The notes under the pieces: model-generated
The model's database searches: none
What the model was told of the DNA's origin: nothing
The model's input: only the letters and a program-made list of their open reading frames with translations
Translations under genes and position numbers: made by a program
Shown here: one piece after another, positions 44,504-52,778 of the stretch
Layout: each line of letters opens with the position of its first letter
Numbering within the stretch: position 1 is the stretch's first letter
Source of the DNA: Burkholderiaceae bacterium
Lineage (GTDB): Bacteria > Pseudomonadota > Gammaproteobacteria > Burkholderiales > Burkholderiaceae_E
NCBI GenBank assembly: GCA_024235875.1
Contig: JACKLP010000006.1
Span: 124,001 to 188,000, forward strand
Direction of reading: 5' to 3'
Length of the DNA: 64,000 nt

Positions 44504-46417
44504 TCAGACCGGGTCGGCGTTGTGCGGCTCGGTCACCACGGATGCCGGCACGTCTCGTGCGGCCTCGCGCCGGCCCAGTGCGTCGAGCGCCCTGGCTTCG
44601 GGCCGCGGCCGGCCGAACAGGTAACCCTGCAGCCGGTCGCAGCCGAGGTCGGCGAGCAGCTGCGCCTGCGCCTCGGTCTCCACCCCCTCGGCCGTGACGC
44701 GCATGCCCAGCGCCTTGCCCAGGGCGGCAATGGTTCGCACGATGTCCGTCATCTTGGGCCCCTGGTCGGCCATGCCGAGCACGAAGGCGCGATCGATCTT
44801 CAGGCCTGCGAACGGGAGCTTCCAGAGGTAGCTCAGGCTCGAATAGCCGGTCCCGAAATCGTCCAGGATCAGTCGCACGCCCAGCAGGTCGAGCTGGCGC
44901 AATGCGTCGGCCACCGGTTCACCTTCGGCGATCAGCACGTTCTCCGTCAACTCGAGTTCGAGCCGATGGCTCGGCAAGCCACTGTCGGCCAGGGCCGAAC
45001 GCACGGTCTGGAGCAGACGTCCGTCGCCAAACTGGGTCGGCGACAGGTTGACCGCCACGCTGAGGCCGCCGGGCCAGGTCGAGGCCGCGCGGCAAGCACG
45101 CGCCAGCGTCCAGGCGCCGATCCGATTGATCAGTCCGGTGTGCTCGGCGACCGGAATGAAAACCTCCGGCGACAGGTAGCCGCCCGCCGGGTCGCGCAAG
45201 CGGATCAAGGCCTCGAAGCCGCACGGGGTGCGCCGACGCGCGTCGAAGACCGGCTGGAAGTGCAACTCGAATCGATCGTGCTCGAGCGCGTCGCGCAGCA
45301 ATTGCTCGATGCTGAGCCGATCGTCGAGCAAGGTGCGCATGTCCTCCGAGAATCGCGCGGTACGACCGCGCCCGCCGCTGCGCGCATGACGCAGCGCGAT
45401 GGCTGCGCGCGCTAGCAGCGAGTCGGCCCCGAAGACCTGCGTGTTGCTGCCGCTCGATAGCGCATAGCCGACCGAAACCGTCAGGCGCAGCTCGCGCGAT
45501 CCGGTCACGAAGGGTTCATGAAGGGCATCGACGATGCGTTGCGCATAGGCATCGGCATCGGCCGTATTGCGTACCGCATGCTGGGCGATGACGAACTCGT
45601 CCGCGCCCCAGCGAGCAAGCAGGTCCAGCGGCCCGCACAGGCCGCTGAGCCGACGCGCACACTGACGCAGCACGGCGTCCGCACCCTCGATGCCCAGCGC
45701 CTCGTTCAGGTCGGCAAAGCCGTCGATGTCGACCTGATGGACCACCATCGAGCGTCCGGAGCGCGTGCTCGCCGAGAGCATCTCCGTGGCCAGGGCCAGG
45801 AAGCGCTCGCGGTTGTTCAGCCCGGTGAGCGGATCCTGGGCGACCCGCAACTCGCCGCGTACGGCGGCCTGTCGTCGTCGACGGCCACGGTACCAGCCGA
45901 AGGCGAGCGGCGCGCCGACGGCCAGCAGTACGGACAGCCCGAGCGCGGGCAGGATCGCCAGCAGTCGCCCGGCGTGAAAGCTGCGGCGCTCGCGCGCGTC
46001 GAGCAGTAGTGTCGCGGTCCCCGCGATCCTTGCGCCCGAGGCCATTGCGACCTCGACCCGCAGGGCGGCACCGGGCTCCTGGGCCTCGAGCGCGCTCGGG
46101 TCCATTGTTCCCCCCCGCAAGACGGTGCGGCCATCGGCGCCGCGAACGACGAAGCCGAGCACCGCCGGTTGCCGGGCCGCGGCATCGAGCAAGGCGCGTT
46201 CCACGGGAGTCACTGCATGTTCGCCCTGGACGAGCGCATCGAAGTCGGGAAGCGTGCGAACCAGCGCCTGGGCCCAGAGCTTGGCTCCGGCGCGCAAGTC
46301 GTCGGCGGCATACCAGCGCGCAGCCGCCGGAATGACGAGCGCGACCACGCCAGCGACCAGCAGGGTCGCGGCGATCAGGCCGGTCAGCGCGCGGCGCAGG
46401 AACGCTTCGTCGTACAC
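44504..46417 (-). CDS. Membrane GGDEF-EAL protein, putative c-di-GMP phosphodiesterase
   Basis: 637 residues from a GTG at 46417 (weak upstream site). Two membrane helices (about 10-32 and 155-177) enclose a periplasmic sensor of about 120 residues. The GGDEF domain (about 190-360) has GADEF at the signature, one residue from consensus. The EAL domain (about 375-620) has all catalytic residues: GFEALIRL, NLSPTQF, ELTENV, DDFGTGYSSLSY, KIDRAFV and TAEGVET. It therefore probably degrades c-di-GMP; cyclase activity is doubtful. It is divergent from ltaE with 180 bp between. Confidence 0.9.
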   Translation of the reverse strand: MYDEAFLRRALTGLIAATLLVAGVVALVIPAAARWYAADDLRAGAKLWAQALVRTLPDFDALVQGEHAVTPVERALLDAAARQPAVLGFVVRGADGRTVLRGGTMDPSALEAQEPGAALRVEVAMASGARIAGTATLLLDARERRSFHAGRLLAILPALGLSVLLAVGAPLAFGWYRGRRRRQAAVRGELRVAQDPLTGLNNRERFLALATEMLSASTRSGRSMVVHQVDIDGFADLNEALGIEGADAVLRQCARRLSGLCGPLDLLARWGADEFVIAQHAVRNTADADAYAQRIVDALHEPFVTGSRELRLTVSVGYALSSGSNTQVFGADSLLARAAIALRHARSGGRGRTARFSEDMRTLLDDRLSIEQLLRDALEHDRFELHFQPVFDARRRTPCGFEALIRLRDPAGGYLSPEVFIPVAEHTGLINRIGAWTLARACRAASTWPGGLSVAVNLSPTQFGDGRLLQTVRSALADSGLPSHRLELELTENVLIAEGEPVADALRQLDLLGVRLILDDFGTGYSSLSYLWKLPFAGLKIDRAFVLGMADQGPKMTDIVRTIAALGKALGMRVTAEGVETEAQAQLLADLGCDRLQGYLFGRPRPEARALDALGRREAARDVPASVVTEPHNADPV

Positions 46418-46597
46418 TCTTTTCTTCGTCCGTGGCTCGGAGTTCGCCGGTGCCGAGGCGCACCGCGGTGTCAGCCGCGACGTACGCCAGCAGCGCTCGC
46501 CCTCTGATGCTCTTCTAGGCCGGCCGCACCAGGGCCTCAATGCGTCCCCGATGGGCGTGAAGGCCGCTGCGACCGGCGGCAGCTGGACCACGCGCCC

Positions 46598-47668
46598 ATG
46601 ATCGATCTCAGCAGCGACACCCAGACCCGGCCGAGCGCCGCAATGCGCGAGGCGATCGCCCGCGCCGTCGTGGGCGACGAGCAACACGACGACGACCCGA
46701 CCGTGACCACGCTCAACGAGCGAGTCGCCGACCTGCTGGGCAAGCCAGCCGCCCTGTTCCTGCCCACCGGCACCATGTGCAACCTGATCGCGGTCAAGAC
46801 CCATACCCGCCCGGCCGACGTGATCTTCGCCGAGTCCGATGCCCATGTGCTTCGCGCCGAGGCCGGCGGTGCGGCGTTGGCCTCGGGCGTGCTGACCGAA
46901 TCGGTCCGTGGCGCGGCCGGACTGCCGCCAGGATGCTTCGGTCCCGACGACCTCGACGCCGCCATCGCACGGGCCTGCGCGCTTCCGGCGCCCCACGGTC
47001 CGGCACCACGCCTTCTGTGCGTGGAGCAGACGCACAACTTCGGCGGCGGCAGCGTCTGGCCGGTCGAGCTGCTTGCCGCAGTCGGCGCGCGCGCACGCGA
47101 GCACGGACTGGCCGTGCACATGGACGGTGCCCGGCTCCTGAACGCCGTGCGGGCCACCGGCAGGCCGGCCCTCGACTTTTGCCGATCGGTCGACAGCGTC
47201 TGGCTCGACTTCACCAAGGGGCTGGGCGCGCCACTGGGCGCCGTGCTGGCGGGCGATCGCGAGTTCATCGCGGCGGCACGACGCTACAAGCACCTCTTCG
47301 GCGGCGCCATGCGCCAGGCGGGAATCGCGGCGGCGGCCTGCCTGTACGCGCTCGATCACCACGTCGAGCGGCTCGACGAAGACCATGCCAATGCCCAACG
47401 CCTGGCCGCCGGACTGGCAGCCGTGCGAGGGCTGCGACTGGTCCACGGCGCACCGCAGACCAACATCGTCTTCTTCGAGGTCGACAAGGGCTCGTTCGAT
47501 GCCGCCGGATTCGCCGCCCGCTGCCTCGAGCGCGGACTGCGCTTCTCCGCGATTGCCGGCCGGGTCCGTGCGGTGACCCACCTGGATGTCGGGCGTACCG
47601 GTATCGAAGAAGCGATCCGAATCGTGACCGACGTATTGGACGCCGCCGGATCGAGGCTGGCAGACTGA
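46598..47668 (+). CDS. ltaE: Low-specificity L-threonine aldolase
   Basis: 356-residue PLP enzyme that splits L-threonine or allo-threonine to glycine and acetaldehyde. The start MIDLSSDTQTRPS is typical. The Asp/His region (VHMDGARLLNA) and PLP lysine in LDFTKGLGAPLGAVLAG are present, and HLFGGAMRQAG follows. Length is normal. A perfect 21-bp hairpin starts one base after the stop codon, before the DapA-like gene. No strong ribosome site is visible upstream of the ATG. Confidence 0.92.
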   Translation: MIDLSSDTQTRPSAAMREAIARAVVGDEQHDDDPTVTTLNERVADLLGKPAALFLPTGTMCNLIAVKTHTRPADVIFAESDAHVLRAEAGGAALASGVLTESVRGAAGLPPGCFGPDDLDAAIARACALPAPHGPAPRLLCVEQTHNFGGGSVWPVELLAAVGARAREHGLAVHMDGARLLNAVRATGRPALDFCRSVDSVWLDFTKGLGAPLGAVLAGDREFIAAARRYKHLFGGAMRQAGIAAAACLYALDHHVERLDEDHANAQRLAAGLAAVRGLRLVHGAPQTNIVFFEVDKGSFDAAGFAARCLERGLRFSAIAGRVRAVTHLDVGRTGIEEAIRIVTDVLDAAGSRLAD

Positions 47669-47669
47669 G

Positions 47670-47721
47670 CGCGTGAGCATGGCTGGCGGCAGGGCACCGC
47701 GCCGCCAGCCATGCTCACGCG
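47670..47721 (+). terminator. Perfect 21-bp inverted repeat directly after ltaE
   Basis: The left arm (47670-47690) and right arm (47701-47721) are exactly complementary over 21 bp, with a 10-base loop, starting one base after the ltaE stop. There is no T tract. It can be a terminator or an mRNA stabiliser that separates ltaE from the DapA-like gene. A 21-bp perfect stem is longer than usual for an intrinsic terminator. Confidence 0.7.
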
Positions 47722-47786
47722 TCGGTACGGGCGCCGAGTTGCGGCGCCCGGCAATCGCGCGCCCGGCGCGCCGCAGGGGGACACGG

Positions 47787-48698
47787 ATGAGCACGGAAGA
47801 ACGGATCCAGCGGGCCTTGACCCTGAGCGGCGTGGTGCCGCCGGTGGCGATGCCCTTCGACGGCGACAGCCGCCTGGTGCGCTCGGCGATCGCCGAGCAG
47901 ATCGATTTCATCGTCGAGGCGGGTGTCGGTGGCCTGGTGGCCGGCGGCAGCACCGGCGAAGGCCACACCCTGTCCGATGCCGAGTTCGTCGATGCGATGC
48001 AGGCGGCCAGCGAAGCCACCCGCGGCCGGGTACCCTTCGTCGCCGGCCTGATCGTCAACAGCACTCGCCAGGCGATCGAGCGCACCCGCATGCTCGACGG
48101 ACTCGAGATCGCGGCGCTGCAGGTCACGCCCGTGTTCTACCTGTTCAAGCCCGACGCCGATGCCACGGTCGCGCATTTCCGCGAGATCTGGGAGCAGACC
48201 GGCGTGCCGATCCTGATCTACAACGTGATCCCGTGGAACTACCTCGACATCGCGCTGATGCAGCGCGTGATGGCCGAAGTGCCGGGCGTGGTGGGCATCA
48301 AGCAAAGCTCGGGCGACCTGAAGTCGCTGTCCGACCTGATGCTGTCGGCGCCACCCGACAAGCGCTTCTTCAGCGGCATCGACGCGCTGCTGTGGCAGTC
48401 GTTCTCGCTCGGCGCCCACGGCGCGATCTCGGCGCTCACCAGCGCGGTCCCCTTCGCGACCGTCCGGCTGTGGAAGATGGTCCAGGCGGGTGAGCACGAC
48501 GCCGCGCGCGACCTCCACTTCCGGCTCAACGCCCTGTGGAATGCCTGCTCGCACGACAACCTGCCGGCCTGCGTGAAGTACATCCAGCACCTGCAGGGCC
48601 TGCATCTGCACGGACCGCGAGCGCCGATGCAGCCGGTGGGCGACGCGCAGAAGAAGGCGATCGATCCGGCGCTCAGGCGGGTGCTCGAGGTGCGCTGA
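47787..48698 (+). CDS. DapA-family aldolase / dehydratase
   Basis: 303 residues from the ATG at 47787 (GGGGG upstream). It is a TIM barrel with GGSTGEGHTLSDAEF (phosphate- or carboxylate-binding loop), the catalytic Tyr in LIYNVIPWN and the Schiff-base Lys in VVGIKQSSGD. The family includes dihydrodipicolinate synthase, N-acetylneuraminate lyase and 2-keto-3-deoxy sugar acid aldolases or dehydratases. The setting among sugar-acid type enzymes favours a 2-keto-3-deoxy acid substrate; that is inference from context. Confidence 0.87.
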   Translation: MSTEERIQRALTLSGVVPPVAMPFDGDSRLVRSAIAEQIDFIVEAGVGGLVAGGSTGEGHTLSDAEFVDAMQAASEATRGRVPFVAGLIVNSTRQAIERTRMLDGLEIAALQVTPVFYLFKPDADATVAHFREIWEQTGVPILIYNVIPWNYLDIALMQRVMAEVPGVVGIKQSSGDLKSLSDLMLSAPPDKRFFSGIDALLWQSFSLGAHGAISALTSAVPFATVRLWKMVQAGEHDAARDLHFRLNALWNACSHDNLPACVKYIQHLQGLHLHGPRAPMQPVGDAQKKAIDPALRRVLEVR

Positions 48699-48737
48699 CA
48701 AATCGTGTCGTCCGGGTGGGCGCCCAGGCGGGCCCGC

Positions 48738-49802
48738 TCAGCGCGCGGGCGGCGGCGACACGCCCAGCCGTTCCCCCCAGGGCAGCAAACCCTCCATGAT
48801 GCCCTCGCGCAGCATGACGCCGTCGCGCAATTGCGCCTGCTTTCGCCCCAGTCCGCGCTCGCCCGGTAGCCGCACCGGCCGGGAAGGATCGGCCGGCGCC
48901 GAGCCGTGGCAGGCGTCCACCAGCCAGTCGGACTGGCGCAGGAAGCCCGCCCCACCGCCAAAGGCCTCCGGATCGTAGACCTGCACCCAGACCGTCGCGC
49001 CCCAGCCCTCGGGCGGGTCGGCCCGGCCATGGGCGGCCAGGCCCGCGGTGAGCGCCTCGATCGTCAGCGCCAGCCCATAGCCCTTGTGACCGGCATCGGG
49101 GCCGCCCAGCGGCATCAGCGTGCCGGGCGGACTGGCGTGCAGCACCGATGGATCATCGGTGGGGCGTCCATCGGAATCGAGCCACCACGGGTTGGCGCCA
49201 CGCGCCTTCGCCGCGTGCAGCCGGTTGGTCATGCCGTTGGTCGTGATCGACGCCGAGATGTCGATCAGCACCGGCAGGCTCGAGGTCGGGATCCCGACGG
49301 CGATCGGATTGGGCGTGTAGACCGCCGTGGTACCACCGAAGGGCGCGACGCTGGCCGTGGCCGGGTCGGAACTGGCGATCAGCACCATCAGTCCGTCGCG
49401 CGCCGGTTGCTCGAGGTAGGCCGCAAGGCAGGCGATGTGATGACAGCGTCGGATCGCGACCGTGGCCGCGCCATGCGCGCGCGCGCGCGCCGAGGCCCAG
49501 GCGACGGCGCGCCGCACCAGATGCGGGCCGGGCAGGCGCCGGCCGTCCCAGGTCGCGACCGATGCGCGTTCGGTCACCACGTCGGGGGCGCCATCCCGGG
49601 TCATCTGGCCGCCTGCCAGTTGGTCGAGATAGCCGGCCAGCAACTGCAAACCGTGCGTGTCGTGGCCGAGCAGATCGCCCTCGACCAGCACGTCGGCCAC
49701 ATCGACCGCGATTCCGGGCGCAAGGCCGCTTGCCTGGAGTAGTGCCAGGGCGAACCCGCGCAGCCCCTCGGCCTCGTAACGCGTGGTGCTCGGTGCGCTC
49801 AT
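48738..49802 (-). CDS. Malate/L-lactate (Ldh2/ComC) family dehydrogenase
   Basis: 354 residues from the ATG at 49802 (GGAG, 6-base spacer). It has the fold of the MDH/LDH2 superfamily: DLLGHDTHGLQLL near residue 40, the catalytic His in RRCHHIACLAAYLE, NPIAVGIPTS and GHKGYGLALTIEAL. Relatives reduce or oxidise 2-oxo acids (lactate, malate, ureidoglycolate, (R)-sulfolactate, Delta1-piperideine-2-carboxylate) with NAD(P). It converges on the DapA-like gene and probably forms one minus-strand unit with the SDR gene upstream. Confidence 0.87.
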   Translation of the reverse strand: MSAPSTTRYEAEGLRGFALALLQASGLAPGIAVDVADVLVEGDLLGHDTHGLQLLAGYLDQLAGGQMTRDGAPDVVTERASVATWDGRRLPGPHLVRRAVAWASARARAHGAATVAIRRCHHIACLAAYLEQPARDGLMVLIASSDPATASVAPFGGTTAVYTPNPIAVGIPTSSLPVLIDISASITTNGMTNRLHAAKARGANPWWLDSDGRPTDDPSVLHASPPGTLMPLGGPDAGHKGYGLALTIEALTAGLAAHGRADPPEGWGATVWVQVYDPEAFGGGAGFLRQSDWLVDACHGSAPADPSRPVRLPGERGLGRKQAQLRDGVMLREGIMEGLLPWGERLGVSPPPAR

Positions 49803-49900
49803 CTCGATCTCCGGTGTTTCGGGCGAAATGCCCTGCTTGCCCGGGCGGTGCATGCGGGCGCCAGGGCGATCCGGCCGGGCGCCTGCGACCGGGCCATCGA

Positions 49901-50659
49901 TCAGTAGGTGGCCCGACCACCGGTGAGGTCGAATGCGGCGCCGGTCGAGAACGAGCATTCCTCGCTCGCGAGCCAGGCCACCATCGCCGCCACCTCCTCG
50001 ACCTCGCCAAAGCGCCCCATCGGGATCTTCGAGAGCATGTAGTCGATGTGCTGCTGCGTCATCTGCGCGAACAGCGGCGTCCGTACCACGGCGGGCGTCA
50101 CGCAGTTCACCCGCACGCCCGACGAGGCCGTCTCCTTGCCGAGCGACTTGGTCAGTGCGATCACCGCCGCCTTCGACGCGCTATAGGCCGGCGCATTCGG
50201 GTTGCCCTCGAGGCCGGCCACCGACGCGATGTTCACGATGCGGCCATAGTCCTGTTCGAGCATGACCGGCGTGACCTCGCGACAGCACAGGTAGAGCCCG
50301 TGCAGGTTGACGTCGATGACCTGCTTCCAGGCGTCGACCGGGTATTCCCAGGAAGTCGCATTGGGCCCGGTGATGCCAGCGCTGCAGCACAGGATGTCGA
50401 TCCGGCTCGCGTCGGCGCATGTCGCGGCTACGGCCGCCTGCACCGAGGCATGGTCGGTGACGTCGACCTCGATCGCCAAGTGGCTGCCGGCGGCCACTGC
50501 CGGCAAGGCCGATGCCTGCTGGCGCGCCGGCTCGAGCTGCCGATCCCAGATCACGACCCGCGCGCCGCTCTCGGCGAAGCGCTGGGTGATGGCGGCCCCG
50601 ATGCCCGATGCGCCGCCGGTGACGACCGCGACCCGGCCCTGCAGATCGATCGTGTTCAT
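49901..50659 (-). CDS. Short-chain dehydrogenase/reductase (FabG-like)
   Basis: 252 residues from the ATG at 50659 (GAGGAG upstream). The Rossmann motif is VTGGASGIGAAI, the catalytic Ser follows NIASVAGLEGN, and Tyr-x3-Lys is YSASKAAV. A classical SDR using NAD(P). The C-terminus LTGGRATY is usual. Substrate unknown; position suggests a hydroxy-acid or sugar-acid intermediate. Confidence 0.88.
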   Translation of the reverse strand: MNTIDLQGRVAVVTGGASGIGAAITQRFAESGARVVIWDRQLEPARQQASALPAVAAGSHLAIEVDVTDHASVQAAVAATCADASRIDILCCSAGITGPNATSWEYPVDAWKQVIDVNLHGLYLCCREVTPVMLEQDYGRIVNIASVAGLEGNPNAPAYSASKAAVIALTKSLGKETASSGVRVNCVTPAVVRTPLFAQMTQQHIDYMLSKIPMGRFGEVEEVAAMVAWLASEECSFSTGAAFDLTGGRATY

Positions 50660-50775
50660 CTCGTCTCCTCGCTGATTTCGAACCATTGTCCTGACTGATT
50701 GAACCACGACCGACGCCCGCTCGCGCGAGCGGGCCGCCCCCTTCGGTATGATCCCCCGCTCCAGGAGGATTACCG

Positions 50776-51753
50776 ATGAAAGTGCTGTTCACCGACAACC
50801 AGATGCGCGACCCCGACGTCGAGCGCAAGGTGCTCAACGATGCCGGCATCGAGCTCCTAGAGAGCCACTGCCGAACCGAGGACGAAGTGATCGCGCAGGC
50901 GGCCGACTGCGATGCGCTGCTGATCACCTACGCACCGGTCGGCGAGAAGGTCTTCTCGGCGCTCCCGAAGATCGGCCTTTGCTCGCGCATGGGCGCCGGC
51001 TTCGACACCATCGACATCGCAGCCGCCGCGCGCCACGGCGTCTGGGTCGCGAACTCGCCCGACTATGGCGTCGGCGAGGTGTCCTTGCATGCACTCACGA
51101 TGCTGCTTGGCGTGATTCGAAACATCGTGCGCTTCGACCGCGACATCCACGGCGGCAATTGGCACCACTCCACCACCGGTTCGATTCCCCGCGCGCAGGA
51201 CCTCACCGTGGGCGTGCTGGGCCTGGGCCGGATCGGCAAACGCTTCGCGCACTACGCGCAGCCGATCTTCAAGAAGGTCATCGCACACGACCCCTACCTT
51301 ATCGAAGGCGACTTCCCGCAGTACGTCGGGAAGGTGGGGCTGGAGGAGTTGTTCGAGCGCGCCGACGCGATCTCCATCCACTGCCTGCTCAACGACGAGA
51401 CCAAGTCGATGGTCAGCGACCGGCTGCTGGGCCTGATGAAGCCGGGCAGCTACCTGGTCAACACGGCCCGTGGCGCCGTCATCGACATCGATGCCCTCAC
51501 GCGCGCGGTCCAGGCCGATCGCTTCGCCGGCGTCGGCCTGGACGTTCTGCCGGTGGAACCGGTTCCGGCCGGCCATCCGCTGCTGGACGATCCGCGCGTG
51601 ATCTTCTCGCCGCATGCTGCCTTCTACTCGGTCCAGGCCGAGATCGAACTGCGTCGCAAGACCGCGCAGAACATCGTGACGTGGATGAAGACCGGCCGCC
51701 CCGACTATCCGGTGGTGACGGGCAACCGGCTGCCGCCGAATCTCAAATCGTGA
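50776..51753 (+). CDS. D-isomer-specific 2-hydroxyacid dehydrogenase (CtBP-like)
   Basis: 325 residues; GGAGG lies before the ATG. The NAD-binding motif is GVLGLGRIGKRFA. The catalytic Arg is in VNTARGAVIDIDAL, the Glu in GLDVLPVEPV, and the His in FSPHAAFYS. This is the C-terminal-binding-protein-like subgroup of the 2-hydroxyacid dehydrogenases. It is divergent from the FabG-like gene and overlaps the next gene convergently by 11 bp. The substrate could be a sugar acid, glycerate or sulfolactate; not determinable by eye. Confidence 0.88.
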   Translation: MKVLFTDNQMRDPDVERKVLNDAGIELLESHCRTEDEVIAQAADCDALLITYAPVGEKVFSALPKIGLCSRMGAGFDTIDIAAAARHGVWVANSPDYGVGEVSLHALTMLLGVIRNIVRFDRDIHGGNWHHSTTGSIPRAQDLTVGVLGLGRIGKRFAHYAQPIFKKVIAHDPYLIEGDFPQYVGKVGLEELFERADAISIHCLLNDETKSMVSDRLLGLMKPGSYLVNTARGAVIDIDALTRAVQADRFAGVGLDVLPVEPVPAGHPLLDDPRVIFSPHAAFYSVQAEIELRRKTAQNIVTWMKTGRPDYPVVTGNRLPPNLKS

Positions 51754-52498
51754 TGCCGCCGTCCACATTGAAGTACTGGCCGGTGGCGAACGCGCTTTCG
51801 TCGCTGGCCAGGTAGACGACGATCGGTACGATCTCGTCGGCCACCGCCAGCCGGCCCATCGGCTGGCGGGCCGTGAACATCTTGCGTGCCTCTTCGATGT
51901 CGCCGAGCTCGCGCATGCGATCGTGCAGGCTGGGCGTTTCGACGGTGCCCGGACAGATCGCGTTGCAGCGGATTCCCTTGGTGACGTAGTCGGCGGCGAC
52001 CGACTTGGTCAGGCCGATGACGGCCGCCTTGGTGGTGCCGTAAACGAAACGGTTCGGAAAACCCTTGATCGACGAGCACACCGAGGCCATGTTGACGATC
52101 GAGCCACCGCCGTTGTCGATCATGCGCGGCAGCGCCGCGCGGATGGTGTGATACATCGCGCGCACGTTGATCGAGAAGCTGAAATCGAGTGCGGCGTCGT
52201 CGGCCTCGAGGATCGTGCCCTGGTGCACATAGCCGGCACAGTTAAATAGCACGTCGAGTGGCGCGATCGAATCGAGCGTGTCGCGAACCGCCGCCGAGTC
52301 GGTGACATCGAGATGCCGGATCGAGATCTTCAGGCCCTCGTTCGCGGCCTCGGTCGCGAGCGTCTCGAGGTAGTCGTCGCGAATATCGGTGGCCACCACC
52401 TGCGCACCCTCGCGCGCCATCGCCAACGCGGCCGACCGACCCATGCCCTGTGCGGCCGCGGTGACGAATACATGCTTTCCGTTCAGACGTTGCGCCAT
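51743..52498 (-). CDS. Short-chain dehydrogenase (BDH2 / 2-keto-3-deoxy-L-fuconate dehydrogenase-like)
   Basis: 251 residues. The NAD motif is VTAAAQGMGRSAALA, the catalytic Ser follows NMASVCSSIKGF, Tyr-x3-Lys is YGTTKAAV, and the segment RCNAICPGTVETPSL is characteristic. These features fit the subgroup containing 3-hydroxybutyrate dehydrogenase type 2 and 2-keto-3-deoxy-L-fuconate dehydrogenase. If the latter, the product (a 2,4-diketo-3-deoxy acid) would be a substrate for an FAH-family hydrolase such as the one at 36.6 kb. Divergent from the UxaA-like gene. Confidence 0.85.
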   Translation of the reverse strand: MAQRLNGKHVFVTAAAQGMGRSAALAMAREGAQVVATDIRDDYLETLATEAANEGLKISIRHLDVTDSAAVRDTLDSIAPLDVLFNCAGYVHQGTILEADDAALDFSFSINVRAMYHTIRAALPRMIDNGGGSIVNMASVCSSIKGFPNRFVYGTTKAAVIGLTKSVAADYVTKGIRCNAICPGTVETPSLHDRMRELGDIEEARKMFTARQPMGRLAVADEIVPIVVYLASDESAFATGQYFNVDGGITI

Positions 52499-52535
52499 CG
52501 TTCCCTTCCCTTGCCTTTGTTCTCGCCGCAGTGAC

Positions 52536-52554
52536 GCCGGGTCGGCGACCCGGC
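52536..52554. repeat. 8-bp perfect hairpin in the divergent SDR/UxaA-like promoter region
   Basis: GCCGGGTC and its complement flank a 3-base loop, 38-56 bp before the SDR ATG, in a 280-bp divergent gap. It may be an operator or a leader hairpin. The rest of the gap shows no gene and no convincing -35/-10 pair. Confidence 0.4.
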
Positions 52555-52778
52555 CCGCTCATCCGCCTGCCGAGCCGGCGTGCGGAGCCGACGAGCATTA
52601 TCGGCGATGCCGCTGGCTTGTGGGCCCGCATGTCCTCGCACAGCGACGGACACGCCCGGCCCACACCGCGCGCCCCCACCCGGGCGACGAAACGCCAAGC
52701 CCCCAACCCCGCGTGCGATCTGTTGAAATACCGGACATCGCCCGCCACGGGCCGACGCCATGCGCGAGGAGTGCCCCG

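Noticed and set aside
46418..48127. Minus-strand open frame extending the second GGDEF-EAL protein upstream by about 570 residues
   Set aside because: The extension is antisense to ltaE and the DapA-like gene and shows no domain. The GTG at 46417 gives a normal membrane-sensor N-terminus.
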